Positions 36,343 to 48,099 of a stretch of DNA of 64,000 nucleotides are shown piece after piece (the stretch's first letter is position 1; every line of letters begins with the position of its first letter). The DNA comes from Sva-07 sp963741755 (lineage in GTDB: Bacteria > Actinomycetota > Acidimicrobiia > Acidimicrobiales > Ilumatobacteraceae), in assembly GCA_963741755.1 (NCBI GenBank), contig CAVUJG010000021.1, positions 62,001-126,000 on the forward strand. The letters run 5' to 3'. The notes below the pieces were generated by a model. It worked only from the letters and a program-made list of their open reading frames with translations, made no database searches and was not told where the DNA came from. Position numbers and translations under genes: made by a program.

Positions 36343-38103
36343 TCACCCGCTGATGAAGACCTGGAACCATCGGGCCTGCGCCTCGGGCGCGATGCCCGAA
36401 CCGAGCGTCCCGTCCGGGAAGGTCCAGGAGTTGAAGCCCTTGACGTTCGGGTCCTTGGCGATCATGACGGCCGTACCACCGGAGTACCAGGTCAGGCCTT
36501 CGTTGTTGATCTTGGTCATGATCTTGCCGTAGAGCTCCTTGCGGGTCTCGAAGTCGTCCGTGGCGCTGGCCTCGGCGGCCCACGCCTGCATCTCGGCATC
36601 GTCGAAGTTCGTGAAGTTGCCGATCGAGTCGGCCTTCGGTGCCACGAACGGGTTCACGGCCACTGACGGATCGTTCTCCGTGCCCCAGCGCCAGCAGTGC
36701 GCGGCGTGCACGTCGCTGATGGCGTTGTTGATGTGGGTCGCCTGATCGAACTGTGTCAGCGTGACGTTGACGAGTTCGGAACCGGTCCACACCTGCTCGG
36801 CCACCTGCATCGCAGCGATGAGGGTGGGGTCGGGCGGGCACGAGAGCTCGACGTCGATCTTCTCGCCCGGCGCCTTGCCGTCGGAGCGAGCTGGATCGTC
36901 CACGTACTCCTGGACAAGCGCCTTGCCGGCTTCGAAGTCGAACTTCTTGTAGGCGTCTTCAGCTTCCTGGGTCCACCAGGGGCTGTCGGCCGAGAAGAAC
37001 TGCGACGTCGGCAAGGAGATGCCGGCGCCACCGAGGGCTTCGATGACGTTCTCCTGGTTGTTCATGTAGATCAACCCGGTGCGGACCCGAACGTCGTCGA
37101 ACGGCACCTGCTCGGTGTTGAACATGCCACCACCGGTGCTGTTGCCCTGGAACTCGATCAGTTCGATGCCGGACTCCTGGCGAGCGTCACGGATGGTGCC
37201 CTGGCGCAACGACTGCGCGGCGTTGGTCGTGCCCGAGATCAGCGCGTCGAGACGCGTGCCCTCGTCGGGGATCGGCCGGAACGACACCGAGTCGAGGAAC
37301 GGCAGTTGGTTGCCGTCGAGGTCGGTGTACCAGTAGTCGGGGTTGCGCTCGACGATGGTCTCGTTGTCCTGGTCACGGTTGGCGATCACGAACGGGCCAG
37401 TGCCGATCGGGTTGGTGCTGTAACCCGCAGGGTCGGCAGCAGCCGCGGCCGGATCGAACGGGAACCCGATCGGAGCGGTTGCGAGGGCACCCGGGAAGGC
37501 GACGTTCGGCGCACTCAGCGTGTACTCGACCGTGAGGTCGTCGAGCGCGGCGACGCTCGCGAGGCTGGCGCCGGTGATCGCTGACTGACCGGCTGAGCCG
37601 GCCAACTGGATCGGGAACATGTCGGCGATCGTCTGGGCGGTGAGCGGCGTGCCGTTGTGGAACGTCACGTCGGGGCGCAGCGTCATCGTCCAGACGGTGA
37701 AGTCCTCGTTGGACGAGATCGACTCGGCCAGGAACGGCTCGTAGGTGCCGTCGGCGGTCTGATCGGTCAGCGGGTCGTAGATCGACCGCAGGATGGTGTA
37801 GCACGGCGACGAGCAGCTGTCCTCCCACGGGCGCAGGCCCGTGGCATCGGCCTCGAGGCCGATCGTGACAGTGCCGCCGTAGACGGCTTCGTCGGTCTCC
37901 TCGGCGACCGACGTGATCACTTCCTCCGGCGCGGTCACCGATGCGGCGTCCTCGCCGTCGGTGGTCTCGGTGTCGGTAATCGCTTCGGTGGTGTCGCCGC
38001 CGGTGTCGGTCTCGCTGGAGCTGTCGTCGCTCCCGCACGATGCCGCCACGAACGCCAATACCAACGGAATGGCGAGTGCAGTTACTACTCGTCGCTGTCG
38101 CAT
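36343..38103 (-). CDS. oppA: Peptide ABC transporter substrate-binding lipoprotein OppA
   Basis: From ATG 38103 this 586-residue protein has a lipoprotein signal (RRVVTALAIPLVLAFVAASC, lipobox VAASC), then an acidic low-complexity stretch, then a family 5 solute-binding domain. Key stretches are WTMTLRPDVTFHNGTPLTAQTIADMFP, TVEYTLSAPNVAFPGALA and NPIGTGPFVIANRDQDNETIVERNPDYWY. It captures peptides at the outer face of the membrane for OppBC. A G-rich Shine-Dalgarno (GGGGGA) supports this start. The lipobox Cys is near residue 24. Confidence 0.92.
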   Translation of the reverse strand: MRQRRVVTALAIPLVLAFVAASCGSDDSSSETDTGGDTTEAITDTETTDGEDAASVTAPEEVITSVAEETDEAVYGGTVTIGLEADATGLRPWEDSCSSPCYTILRSIYDPLTDQTADGTYEPFLAESISSNEDFTVWTMTLRPDVTFHNGTPLTAQTIADMFPIQLAGSAGQSAITGASLASVAALDDLTVEYTLSAPNVAFPGALATAPIGFPFDPAAAAADPAGYSTNPIGTGPFVIANRDQDNETIVERNPDYWYTDLDGNQLPFLDSVSFRPIPDEGTRLDALISGTTNAAQSLRQGTIRDARQESGIELIEFQGNSTGGGMFNTEQVPFDDVRVRTGLIYMNNQENVIEALGGAGISLPTSQFFSADSPWWTQEAEDAYKKFDFEAGKALVQEYVDDPARSDGKAPGEKIDVELSCPPDPTLIAAMQVAEQVWTGSELVNVTLTQFDQATHINNAISDVHAAHCWRWGTENDPSVAVNPFVAPKADSIGNFTNFDDAEMQAWAAEASATDDFETRKELYGKIMTKINNEGLTWYSGGTAVMIAKDPNVKGFNSWTFPDGTLGSGIAPEAQARWFQVFISG

Positions 38104-38263
38104 GGATCCCCCATTTGGATGGTGTTGTTGTGGTTGTTGTTGAATTCGTGAGTCATTCACGATGCCGACGCAGCGGTGCAGAATTCCACCCCACGAGCGC
38201 CCCCCTCGCCGGGACGACTCCGGCCCAGCGAGAACATCGATTGTCTAGCACACATGACCGATG

Positions 38264-39334
38264 TCACACAGTCGGAGCGTCACTGGCTGTCGGCACGCCG
38301 ACGGACACGGCCGTCGACACTGTCTGGCCGTCGCTCCACGGCTCGATCAGCGGGTGGTGGCATGCCACGAAGTGGTCCTCGCCGACTCGGCGCATCTGCG
38401 GTTCCTCAGCAGCGCAGATCTCGTCGGCCAAGGGGCAGCGGGTACGGAATCGGCACCCCGACGGCGGCGATATCGGCGAGGGAAGTTCGCCTTCGATCAC
38501 GCGGACCGAATGGATGTCGATGTCCGGATCGGGAACCGGGCTCGAGCCGAGCAGGAGCTCCGTGTAGGGGTGCGCAGGGCTGGCGTACAGCTCGTCGGCC
38601 TCGGAGATCTCGCACATCTTGCCGAGGTACATCACCGCGACGCGGTCGCTGATGTTCTTGACGACGGCCAGGTCGTGGGCGATGAACACCAAAGTGAGAC
38701 CGTGCTCGGTCTTGAGGTCGTCGAGCAGGTTCAGGATCTGGGCCTGGATCGACACATCGAGCGCAGAGACCGGTTCGTCGCAGATGATCAACTGCGGCTC
38801 CATGACGAGCGCTCTGGCGATCGAGATGCGCTGACACTGGCCGCCGGAGAACTCGTGGGGCCGTTTGTAGCGCGCCGGTCCGGGATCGACGCCGACCTGG
38901 TCGAGGATGCGAGCCACGATCTTCCACTGCTCGTCCTTGTCCTTCGGCCCCCACACGTTGAGTGGCTCGGCGACGACATCGCCAATGGTGCGGCGAGGGT
39001 TGAGCGACGAGATCGGGTCCTGGAAGATCATCTGCAGCTGGGTGCGGCGCTTGCGCATCGTCTCCGCATCGAGGCCGGCGAGGTCCTCGCCGTCGAGCAC
39101 GACCGAGCCGCTCGTCGGCTTCGGCAGCTGGAGCAGCGCACGGCCGGTGGTCGACTTACCGCACCCCGACTCGCCGACCAGGCCGAGCGTCTCGCCCGGC
39201 GCGATGTCGAAGCTGATGCCGCTGACCGCCTTGACCGAGCGCCCCCGGCCGGCGGGGAACTCGACCACCAGATCGGTGACCTGCAGCAGCACCTCGTCGG
39301 CCGGGCGGAGGTGAGCGGTTCCGGAGCCCGCCAT
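38264..39334 (-). CDS. oppF: Peptide ABC transporter ATP-binding protein OppF
   Basis: The 356-residue ATPase has Walker A GESGCGKST near residue 52, signature FSGGQCQRISIARALVMEP, Walker B LIICDEPVSALD and FIAHDLAVVKNISDRV. The C-terminal GCRFRTRCPLADEICAAEEP with its cysteine cluster is the Opp/Dpp Fe-S or zinc-like tail. The ATG shares one base with the oppD stop codon. It is followed by 160 bases before oppA that hold no obvious gene and may hold an internal promoter. Confidence 0.93.
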   Translation of the reverse strand: MAGSGTAHLRPADEVLLQVTDLVVEFPAGRGRSVKAVSGISFDIAPGETLGLVGESGCGKSTTGRALLQLPKPTSGSVVLDGEDLAGLDAETMRKRRTQLQMIFQDPISSLNPRRTIGDVVAEPLNVWGPKDKDEQWKIVARILDQVGVDPGPARYKRPHEFSGGQCQRISIARALVMEPQLIICDEPVSALDVSIQAQILNLLDDLKTEHGLTLVFIAHDLAVVKNISDRVAVMYLGKMCEISEADELYASPAHPYTELLLGSSPVPDPDIDIHSVRVIEGELPSPISPPSGCRFRTRCPLADEICAAEEPQMRRVGEDHFVACHHPLIEPWSDGQTVSTAVSVGVPTASDAPTV

Positions 39335-40458
39335 CAGCCCGTCACCTCTTCGCTGGCACGCAGCTTGCCGACCGCCGCGAGCGCCGGTGGGAACTCCGCA
39401 GCAATGTTGGCCTGGAAAGCGGCTTCCCCCTCGGGAGTGCCCACGGGGAAGTGGCAGGCGAACAAGTGGTCGGGTGCATCGATCGAACGCAACTCGGGCT
39501 CCTCGGTACGGCAGATGTCCTGCGCATACGCGCAGCGTGGTGCGAACTTGCAGCCTGGCGGCGGGTCGATCAGGTTCGCCGGGCGACCCGGGATCGCGTT
39601 CAACCGAGTGTGCTTGGGCTGCGTCACCTTGGGGATCGACCACAGCAGGCCCTGGGTGTACGGATGACGGAGTTCGCGGAACAGCTTCGCCGTCGGCGCC
39701 TTCTCGACGGCCTTTCCGGCGTACATCACCATGATCTCGTCGGTGCGTCCGGCGACGACGCCGAGGTCGTGGGTGACGAGAATCATCGCCATCGCACGGT
39801 CGCTCTGCTGCTCGGCGAGCAGGTTGAGGATCTGGTGCTGGACGGTCACGTCGAGCGCCGTGGTGGGCTCGTCGGCGAACAACATGCGCGGACCGCAGGC
39901 GAGTGCGATTGCAATACACACGCGCTGTCGCATGCCACCAGACATCTGGTGCGGATAGTTGTCGAGTCGCTTCTCGGCTTCGGGGATGTGGACCGACTTG
40001 AGCAGGGCGATGGCGACTTCCTCGCTCTCCTTCTTGCCCATGTCGAGGTGGTAGCGCACGTGTTCGGTGAGCTGACGTCCGATGGTGACCACCGGATTGA
40101 GCGACGTCATCGGGTCCTGGAAGACCATCGCCATCTCCGCGCCCCACAGCGCCTTCTTCTGCTTGGCCGACTTACCGATCAGCTCCTCGCCTGCGTACTG
40201 GACGGAGCCGGTCGTCGTGGCGTTGGTCGTGGTGTTGAGACCCATGATCGAGCGCGACAGCACGGTCTTGCCGGAACCGGATTCACCGACGACGCCGAGG
40301 GTGCGCCCGCGGGCAAGCGAGAACGACACGCCGTCGACGGCGCGCACCGAGCCTGCTGCGACTGCGAAATGCGTCTTGAGGTCGTCGACGACCAGCAACG
40401 ACTCGCCGTCGTCGACGTGTCGTGCGGGTGCTCGCCCAACGCGGATCTCGTTCTCCAT
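39334..40458 (-). CDS. oppD: Peptide ABC transporter ATP-binding protein OppD
   Basis: The 374-residue ATPase has Walker A GESGSGKT near residue 56, signature MSGGMRQRVCIAIALACGP, Walker B MLFADEPTTALD and LVTHDLGVVAGRTDE, plus the C-terminal cysteine-containing GCKFAPRCAYAQDICRTEEP tail. ATG 40458 is preceded by GGGGAAG and is preferred over upstream starts. It is the first gene of the five-gene Opp unit; gene order D-F-A-B-C differs from the A-B-C-D-F order of enteric bacteria. Confidence 0.93.
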   Translation of the reverse strand: MENEIRVGRAPARHVDDGESLLVVDDLKTHFAVAAGSVRAVDGVSFSLARGRTLGVVGESGSGKTVLSRSIMGLNTTTNATTTGSVQYAGEELIGKSAKQKKALWGAEMAMVFQDPMTSLNPVVTIGRQLTEHVRYHLDMGKKESEEVAIALLKSVHIPEAEKRLDNYPHQMSGGMRQRVCIAIALACGPRMLFADEPTTALDVTVQHQILNLLAEQQSDRAMAMILVTHDLGVVAGRTDEIMVMYAGKAVEKAPTAKLFRELRHPYTQGLLWSIPKVTQPKHTRLNAIPGRPANLIDPPPGCKFAPRCAYAQDICRTEEPELRSIDAPDHLFACHFPVGTPEGEAAFQANIAAEFPPALAAVGKLRASEEVTG

Positions 40459-40627
40459 GCTTCCCCTTTTCGTCGCCGATGCCACAGAGTGGCGGGGGTC
40501 ACACTAGGCGCAGGAGCGCGGCGAGTTCGAACTCACCGACACGGCCGGCGAGGGAAGCGCCAGCGACGAGCCTGGCGTCGGGCCGACCGCAATCCACCAT
40601 CACCGACCCGCCGTGAGGCCCGACCAA

Positions 40628-42118
<1,491 letters not shown>

Positions 42119-42125
42119 GAGAAAG

Positions 42126-42146
42126 CCTCCGTGGTTCGTGGGAACC
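42126..42146 (-). promoter_or_regulatory. Shine-Dalgarno plus adjoining 5-bp hairpin in the ahcY leader
   Basis: On the minus strand GGTTC and GAACC pair around a 4-base loop directly before the GGAGG ribosome-binding site. It could modulate access to the site. I do not see the conserved core of an SAH or SAM riboswitch. Confidence 0.35.
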
Positions 42147-42214
42147 GGGCAGGGGCCTTCAGGCACCGGTCGAATCAGCCCGGCGATTCGGTGCGACAGA
42201 TCCTATCGGCGCCG

Positions 42215-43634
42215 TCAGTCGGCGAGGACGACGGCGTACACGTCGAGCAGGTAGTGAATCGAACCGTCGAAGTTGAATGCGGAGATCATGTACGGATCGG
42301 ACCCCACGGTCGCGTAGCTCAGCATCGAGGTGTTCGGCACCGAACGGCCCGGCGTGACGTTGATGTTCGAGCTGTTCGGTGGCGCACCATTGCCCGGATA
42401 GACCGTCATGTAGGTGATGACCGGCTGACCTGCGACGAGCGGCGTGAGCCCGGTGCCCGTGAGGTTGCCGATCAGCGCCGACTGCTTGCCGATCGGAACG
42501 CCGTCCAGGCTGACCGACTCGGCGAAGCTCTTGAAGCTCCACTCCTCTTTCGTGGCGAAGCCGAGCGGGGTGTTGCCGAATGCGGTCTGGCGGGTGTCGA
42601 ACGCTCGGAACGGCGCGTCGAGCGGAATGACACGACCGGCGCGTGGTGGTGTCGGCTACGCCCCGTTCGAGGTAGCCGACCACATCGATGAGCACGTGCG
42701 TTGCACCGGAGCGGTTGAAGATCCTGATCTGACCGTCGTCGCCAACCGGCACGATCGCCATGTTCGCCTTGACCTGGCCGGGGCTCACGTTGGTGACCGA
42801 CGTCGACGGCTCGAGGCCCGGCGGAGTGGCCGACGGCGTCACCGACAGGAACGTCGGTTGGCTGCCGGGTGCGTTGTTGGCGGCGGTGACGTTGACCATC
42901 ACCCCGGTGACATCGGCGCTGTTGGGCACCACACCGTTCGCGCCCCGGATCGGGAGCGTGAGCTGTTGCATCGTTCCGATCGGCTGGCCGCCCGGCCAGC
43001 CGGCGGGTGTCGGTGCCGAGCGAGTGTCGAGCAGTCGCGACGGAGGAATCGGCTTGAACCGGGCGCCGGAATCGGCGCCGTCGACGAACTTCGAGGTCGA
43101 GATCCATCCGAACACGTCGATCAGGACATGGGCCGATCCGTTCCCCTGCGGGGTGACGATCGAGATCGTGGACTGGCCACCGGCGCCGATGCCCAGCACC
43201 GCCAGGTTCGGAACTGCTTCGGCCGGTCCGAAGTTGACCAGGGACGACTCACCAGGTGCTGCCCCGGTTGGGTAGATCGAGAGAAAGCCGTCGAGCGTCG
43301 CGCCAACCACGGTGACGTTGGCGACCACGGCGAGCACGTCGTTGTTCACACCGCCGACCTCAGCGGGGATGCCACCCTGACCGAGAACGTCGACGTTGAA
43401 CGTCCGCCCTTGAGCGCTGGTCGGCTTCGCGCCGAGCGGAGCCGAGTCGTTGACACCGGTTCGGGAATCGAAGATGCGGGCGGGGGCCAATGGGTGGTAC
43501 TCGCCACCGGCACCGAGTGTCGAGGTCTGCGCCTCGACAGGATCCCCCGGCGATGAGGTTGCCGCCGCAGCGACCGAGGCCGCGGCGACGAGCGCGGCCG
43601 CAGCGATGCGTCGTGTCCAGCGCTGTGCACTCAT
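42215..43634 (-). CDS. Secreted surface protein with three LLDTR-type repeats, frame interrupted
   Basis: A signal peptide (RRIAAAALVAAASVAAAATSSPG) precedes tandem domains of about 140 residues, each opening with a related motif: LAPARIFDSRTGVND, IPPSRLLDTRSAPTPAGW and, in a different frame, DAPFRAFDTRQTAFGNTPLG. Each domain ends in a strand like HVLIDVFGWI, HVLIDVVGYL or HYLLDVYAVV. Such repeats occur on actinobacterial exoproteins and may be cell-wall or polysaccharide binding modules. The frame is lost after VVGYLERGVADTTTR and resumes in the +1 frame. Removal of one base near 42640 restores a 472-residue protein ending at 42215. Confidence 0.75.
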
Positions 43635-43700
43635 CGTTCCAACCGTACCTTTCCGATCATGTGCTGTGGCGGCGCAGCACGACTCTGATGTCGGCAGATC

Positions 43701-43952
43701 TCAGCTGCCGCTTGAATCGGGCTCGAATGTCGGCGCGATCGAATTCGTTGCGACGATGGCCATCAGGCGTTCGTGTTCGGTGTCGTCGACGGTCGTCGCC
43801 TCCGGGATCAGCATCACCGGGATGTCGTCGCGAACGTCGTAGCGACGGTGCAGCCGAGGGTTGTAGAGCAACGCCTCGGATTCGAGGTAGTAGAGCGGAC
43901 CCTTGTCCTCGGGGCAAGCGAGGATCTCGAGCAGTGCGGGTGACAGTGACAT
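43701..43952 (-). CDS. Trm112-family small protein
   Basis: The 83-residue protein starts SLSPALLEILACPEDKGPLYYLESEALLYNPRLHRRYDVRDDIPVMLIPEA, the Trm112/UPF0434 pattern in which a C-P-x-x-K-G segment forms part of a zinc-ribbon-like fold. Only one cysteine is retained, so it may not bind zinc. In eukaryotes and archaea Trm112 activates SAM-dependent methyltransferases; in actinobacteria the gene is usually next to manB, as here. Confidence 0.85.
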   Translation of the reverse strand: MSLSPALLEILACPEDKGPLYYLESEALLYNPRLHRRYDVRDDIPVMLIPEATTVDDTEHERLMAIVATNSIAPTFEPDSSGS

Positions 43953-43973
43953 GGTCGTTCTCCAGGGTTGGCT

Positions 43974-45326
43974 TCAGCTGGTGATCTGGGCGAGGAGTGT
44001 GCCGACAGCATCATCGCACGATGCCCGGTCGGCGGCTTCGAGATTCAGACGCAGCAACGGTTCGGTGTTCGACGGACGCAGATTGAACCACCACGACCCA
44101 CAGTCGACGGTGAGCCCGTCGAGGCGATCCTGGTCGAAATCTGCGTACTCGTCGCTGATGCGTTCGATGACGGCGAGGGCATCGTCGACCTGGGTGTTGA
44201 TCTCCCCACTTGCCTCGTACCGCTCGTAGGGCCGGCGCACGACCGACAACGGCTGGCCGGACCGACCGACCTCGGCCATCACCATCAACGAGGCAATCAG
44301 TCCGCTGTCGGCGTTGAAGTTGCGGGCGAAGTAGTAGTGCGCCGAGTGCTCGCCGCCGAACACGGCGCCGGTCTCGGCCATGATCTGCTTGATGAACGAG
44401 TGACCGACCTTCGTGCGCACGGGTGTGCCGCCGAGCTCGCTCACCACTTCGGGAACGGTCTTCGAGCAGATCAGGTTGTGCAGGATCGTGGCGCCCGGAT
44501 GCTGACGAAGCGTCGCTGCAGCGAGGATCGCCGTGGTCGTCGACCCGCTCAGCCCGTTGCCGGTCTCGTCGACGACGAACACTCGGTCGGCGTCGCCGTC
44601 GAAGGCCAGCCCGAGATCGAATCCACCGGAGACCACCCGAGCTCGAAGGTCGCGTTGGTTGGCCGGCTGCAACGGGTCGGCCGGATGGTTCGGGAACGTG
44701 CCGTCGAGTTCGGGGAACATCACTTCCAGTTCCACACCGGGGAGCCGCTCGAACACTGCGGGCACCACCAGGCCGCCCATCCCGTTGGCCGTGTCGGCAA
44801 CGACCTTCATCGTGCCGATCTCGGACGGGTCGATGAAGCTGATGACGTGATCCGCGAAGTCGCTGAGCAGGTCACGCTCGGACCGCGTCCCGCACGTGGC
44901 GGCATGGCGGGGACCGATGCCGTCGAGCACCTGTTGTGCAACGGCCTGCACCTCGACGAGACCCGTGTCGACACCGATCGGGCGAGCGCCGGCGAGGCAC
45001 AGCTTGACGCCGTTGTAGCCGGCGGGATTGTGCGAGGCGGTGAACATGGCGCCCGGAACGTCGAGCACGCCCGCCGCGTAGTACATGAGATCGGTCGAGG
45101 CGAGGCCGATGTCGATCACGTCGACGCCCTGTTCGTTCACGCCGCGGGTGAATGCCTCGACGAGTGAGGGACCGGACGGCCGCATGTCGCGACCGATGAC
45201 GACCCGATCGGAGCGGACGAATGTGGCGAATCCGACTCCGAGTGCATGGGCCACGTCAGCATCGAGCTGATCGGGAACCGTGCCACGGATGTCGTACGCC
45301 TTGACGATGGAATCGAGCACAGACAT
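43974..45326 (-). CDS. manB: Phosphomannomutase/phosphoglucomutase
   Basis: The 450-residue enzyme interconverts mannose-6-phosphate and mannose-1-phosphate, feeding GDP-mannose used by the sugar genes at 55-64 kb. It has IVKAYDIRGTVPDQ, the phosphoserine loop AMFTASHNPAGYNGVKL (Ser 98), the metal loop LAFDGDADRVFVVDE, the sugar loop GGEHSAHYYF and the phosphate-binding RPSNTEPLLRLNLEA. Its stop is 22 bases from the Trm112-like gene. Confidence 0.94.
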   Translation of the reverse strand: MSVLDSIVKAYDIRGTVPDQLDADVAHALGVGFATFVRSDRVVIGRDMRPSGPSLVEAFTRGVNEQGVDVIDIGLASTDLMYYAAGVLDVPGAMFTASHNPAGYNGVKLCLAGARPIGVDTGLVEVQAVAQQVLDGIGPRHAATCGTRSERDLLSDFADHVISFIDPSEIGTMKVVADTANGMGGLVVPAVFERLPGVELEVMFPELDGTFPNHPADPLQPANQRDLRARVVSGGFDLGLAFDGDADRVFVVDETGNGLSGSTTTAILAAATLRQHPGATILHNLICSKTVPEVVSELGGTPVRTKVGHSFIKQIMAETGAVFGGEHSAHYYFARNFNADSGLIASLMVMAEVGRSGQPLSVVRRPYERYEASGEINTQVDDALAVIERISDEYADFDQDRLDGLTVDCGSWWFNLRPSNTEPLLRLNLEAADRASCDDAVGTLLAQITS

Positions 45327-45339
45327 GACCGACGAGAGG

Positions 45340-48021
45340 CTACCGGCCGTCGTCCGCGGGCGTGGTCGGCGCCTCGACGAGCGTGGGTTCGTCGGAGACC
45401 GTGTCGACGTCGATCACCGTCTTCGCACCCCAATCCGGCCGGTCGCTGGCGTAGACGATGTCGCCCTTTCGCCGCCAGTAGAAGCACAACGCGATGCCGA
45501 ACAACGTGAGCGAGTAGAAGAACCAGTCGAGCGGCGTCTTGGAATAGGTGAGCGTCACCTGGTTCTCGGTCGGGATGACGACCATGAAGTTCGGCGCGAC
45601 GCGATACGGGCCGTCGGCGCCTTCGACCTTCCACGTCGGGAAGTAGCTCACGCGCACCAGCACGGGCACACCGACCTGGTCGACCTCGAAGCTGACGGAC
45701 TGCTGTTGGATGTCGACGTTGCTCACGGTGATCGGGTCGAGTTCGACGACGTCGATCGGCTCGGCCGGCACGACATAGTCGACGTTGCGACTGCGATCGC
45801 CCGGCTCGCCGACTCGAACATCGAGGTCGACCTCGACCGGGACGCGCTGCCACGAGTCGGGGCCATCGTTCGCGGGCAGTGCCGCCCAGTCGTCCTGACG
45901 TTGGAACCAACTGGTGCCGACTTCGAGGTTGTTCTCGCGCTGATCACCGCCGCGACCTTCGACCACCACCGGCTGAACGGTCAACGCCTCGACGATGCTG
46001 GCAGTGCGGAGCTCGTAGATGTCCCACGGTCCCGACGTGGTCACGAACTCGAGGTCACTCTGCGCTTCGGCTTCGGCCTTGGCCTCCGGTGTGCGGACCA
46101 TGAGGTACCGAACGCCGAGGTCGTGCATGTGCTGCACGCCAACGGTTGCGTCGTTGTTCACGTAGCGCAACTGGCGAACGGGATTCGACGACTGCTTGGA
46201 CATCGCTGCGGCGGTGAGGAAGTGGTACGGCGTGGTGCCCGACGCCTCGAAGAACAGGCCTTCCATCGACCCGATGCACCCATCGGTCCAATGCGGCAAC
46301 AGCATCAACGACATCGTGGTTCCGTACTCGCCGTTGTCGCCGCTGTTCTCCCACAGCGCCCGGCCGCATCCGCGCTCGGCACCGATGTCGCCCATCGTGG
46401 TGACGAGCTCGTTGTACTCGGGGTACTTCGGTCGCCCCTCGTACCCGCGCATGTTGTAGCGGGTCCACCCGTCGGCGACCGCCCGCCCGGACTCCGGGCC
46501 TTTGCGCAACGGGCCCCATGCGTACACCGACGTCTCGCCGTCCGCGACGCGGCCCCCTCCCGGAAGCGTCTCGTACATCCAGCCGAACACCAACAGGCAC
46601 GACAGTGTGATCGCGCCGGCAGCAACGGCACCTTCCACGGCGGTGAGCTGCGACGAGGATCGTCGGTCTCGAGCGGCGTTGACGAGCCACGTGATCAGCT
46701 CCAGCGCGCCGACAACCATCAGCAGATATCGAGTGAGGTAGACGAACGGGAGCAACCGCGGGTTCCACAGCAACCCGATGAGCGGGAGGCTGTCGCGGGT
46801 GAGATAGACGAGCGCGACGAACGAAAGACAGATCAGCCCGATCGCCGTGCCGGTGAGGTGACGCCGAAGCACCATCGCCAGGAACCCCACGATCGCCAGC
46901 GCCGTGATGATGAAGTCGAGGGGCGCCGCGAGCGGGAAGAACATGTCCCAGAACGAATCGCTCGCACCCTCGGGGCGGAACCCGTACTTCATGTCGGTCA
47001 TGAACTCGTGGCCGAACAGGAACGGTCCGACCCACCACGCCGACAACAGCAGGGTGGTCACACCGGTGGTCACGGCGAACACGAGCCGCAGGCGGTCGAG
47101 CCAGACGAGACAGATGATGATGGCGCTGACCGCCACGAAGATCAGCACGATGCCGTGTGACACCGCGGCGAGCGACAGCACGACCGCGGTCCATACACGG
47201 AACCTGCCGGTGCGCAGACCGTTCGCGAGCAGGCCGAGGCCGACCATCGCCAAGGTGAGCGCGATCGAGAACGAGTACTCCCCCGCCATCGTCGACTTCA
47301 CGTTGCCGCCGTAGATCGAGAAGCTCTCGTCGAGCAGGAAACACAGGCCGGCAACAGCGAACAGCTCGGGGATCGGGTGACGGAAGGCGGCGAGACGACC
47401 GAATGCCCAACACGCCAGCGGGAACAGCAGCAACCCCGAGACGGCGACGAGCTTGAACGCCACGCCGTAGGGCAGGATCACGTCGAGCGCCACGATCGCG
47501 AGCGCCGGGATCACCATGTAGAAGCGGTACAGCGGGAGCCCGCCGTACCAGTCCATGCTCCACCCGGAGAGCTGGAAGTTCGTCAGGAAGTGATCACGCA
47601 GGAACGCCGGTGCCCAGACGTGGGCGCCCATGTCGCCGCCGGTCGGCGTGGTGTTGTCGAAGATCAGGTCGCGCGACGGCGACAGCGGGTTGAGATGGAC
47701 GACCATCATCATCACCACGGTGGTGGTGACCAGGACGGCCGAGGTCACCAGCACGCGAACGATCCGTTCGGTGCTCCACGGACGCTGCCACCAGGCCACC
47801 GGCCGTCGGAAGACCCGGGCGGTCACCCGGCGGGCGAGCGACGGAGGTGCCGCAGCGACGACCGCCTCGTCGGATTCATCGACTGCGGACTCGCCGCCCG
47901 CTGGTTCCTCGTCGGCGAACTCGCGATCGAACCACTCGCCGAACTCGTCGCCGTCCGGCACGACATCAGCGTCGGGCGCACCGGGCGCGGCATCATCGAC
48001 GGGGCGCGTGTCGTCGGTCAT
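45340..48021 (-). CDS. Large integral membrane protein, YfhO/6-pyruvoyl-tetrahydropterin synthase-related type
   Basis: The 893-residue protein has an acidic cytoplasmic N-terminus of about 60 residues, then about a dozen membrane helices (about residues 85-470) and a long outer domain with a final helix (DWFFYSLTLFGIALCFYW). The first outer loop, DLIFDNTTPTGGDMGAHVWAPAFLRDHFL, contains an acidic motif in the place where GT-C glycosyltransferases keep their catalytic aspartate. Families like this are annotated as 6-pyruvoyl-tetrahydropterin synthase-related membrane proteins. Its position beside manB supports a role in envelope glycan transfer, which is inference. Confidence 0.72.
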   Translation of the reverse strand: MTDDTRPVDDAAPGAPDADVVPDGDEFGEWFDREFADEEPAGGESAVDESDEAVVAAAPPSLARRVTARVFRRPVAWWQRPWSTERIVRVLVTSAVLVTTTVVMMMVVHLNPLSPSRDLIFDNTTPTGGDMGAHVWAPAFLRDHFLTNFQLSGWSMDWYGGLPLYRFYMVIPALAIVALDVILPYGVAFKLVAVSGLLLFPLACWAFGRLAAFRHPIPELFAVAGLCFLLDESFSIYGGNVKSTMAGEYSFSIALTLAMVGLGLLANGLRTGRFRVWTAVVLSLAAVSHGIVLIFVAVSAIIICLVWLDRLRLVFAVTTGVTTLLLSAWWVGPFLFGHEFMTDMKYGFRPEGASDSFWDMFFPLAAPLDFIITALAIVGFLAMVLRRHLTGTAIGLICLSFVALVYLTRDSLPLIGLLWNPRLLPFVYLTRYLLMVVGALELITWLVNAARDRRSSSQLTAVEGAVAAGAITLSCLLVFGWMYETLPGGGRVADGETSVYAWGPLRKGPESGRAVADGWTRYNMRGYEGRPKYPEYNELVTTMGDIGAERGCGRALWENSGDNGEYGTTMSLMLLPHWTDGCIGSMEGLFFEASGTTPYHFLTAAAMSKQSSNPVRQLRYVNNDATVGVQHMHDLGVRYLMVRTPEAKAEAEAQSDLEFVTTSGPWDIYELRTASIVEALTVQPVVVEGRGGDQRENNLEVGTSWFQRQDDWAALPANDGPDSWQRVPVEVDLDVRVGEPGDRSRNVDYVVPAEPIDVVELDPITVSNVDIQQQSVSFEVDQVGVPVLVRVSYFPTWKVEGADGPYRVAPNFMVVIPTENQVTLTYSKTPLDWFFYSLTLFGIALCFYWRRKGDIVYASDRPDWGAKTVIDVDTVSDEPTLVEAPTTPADDGR

Positions 48022-48099
48022 CGAATGCGCTCACAGGTCGACATCAAGTGGACCATCATGGCAAACCCGCAGCGGCCGCCGAGGTCACCGACACAGGGG

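Noticed and set aside
42119..42214. SAH or SAM riboswitch in the ahcY leader
   Set aside because: Only a 5-bp hairpin and a Shine-Dalgarno are visible; the conserved core of known SAH/SAM classes was not recognised.
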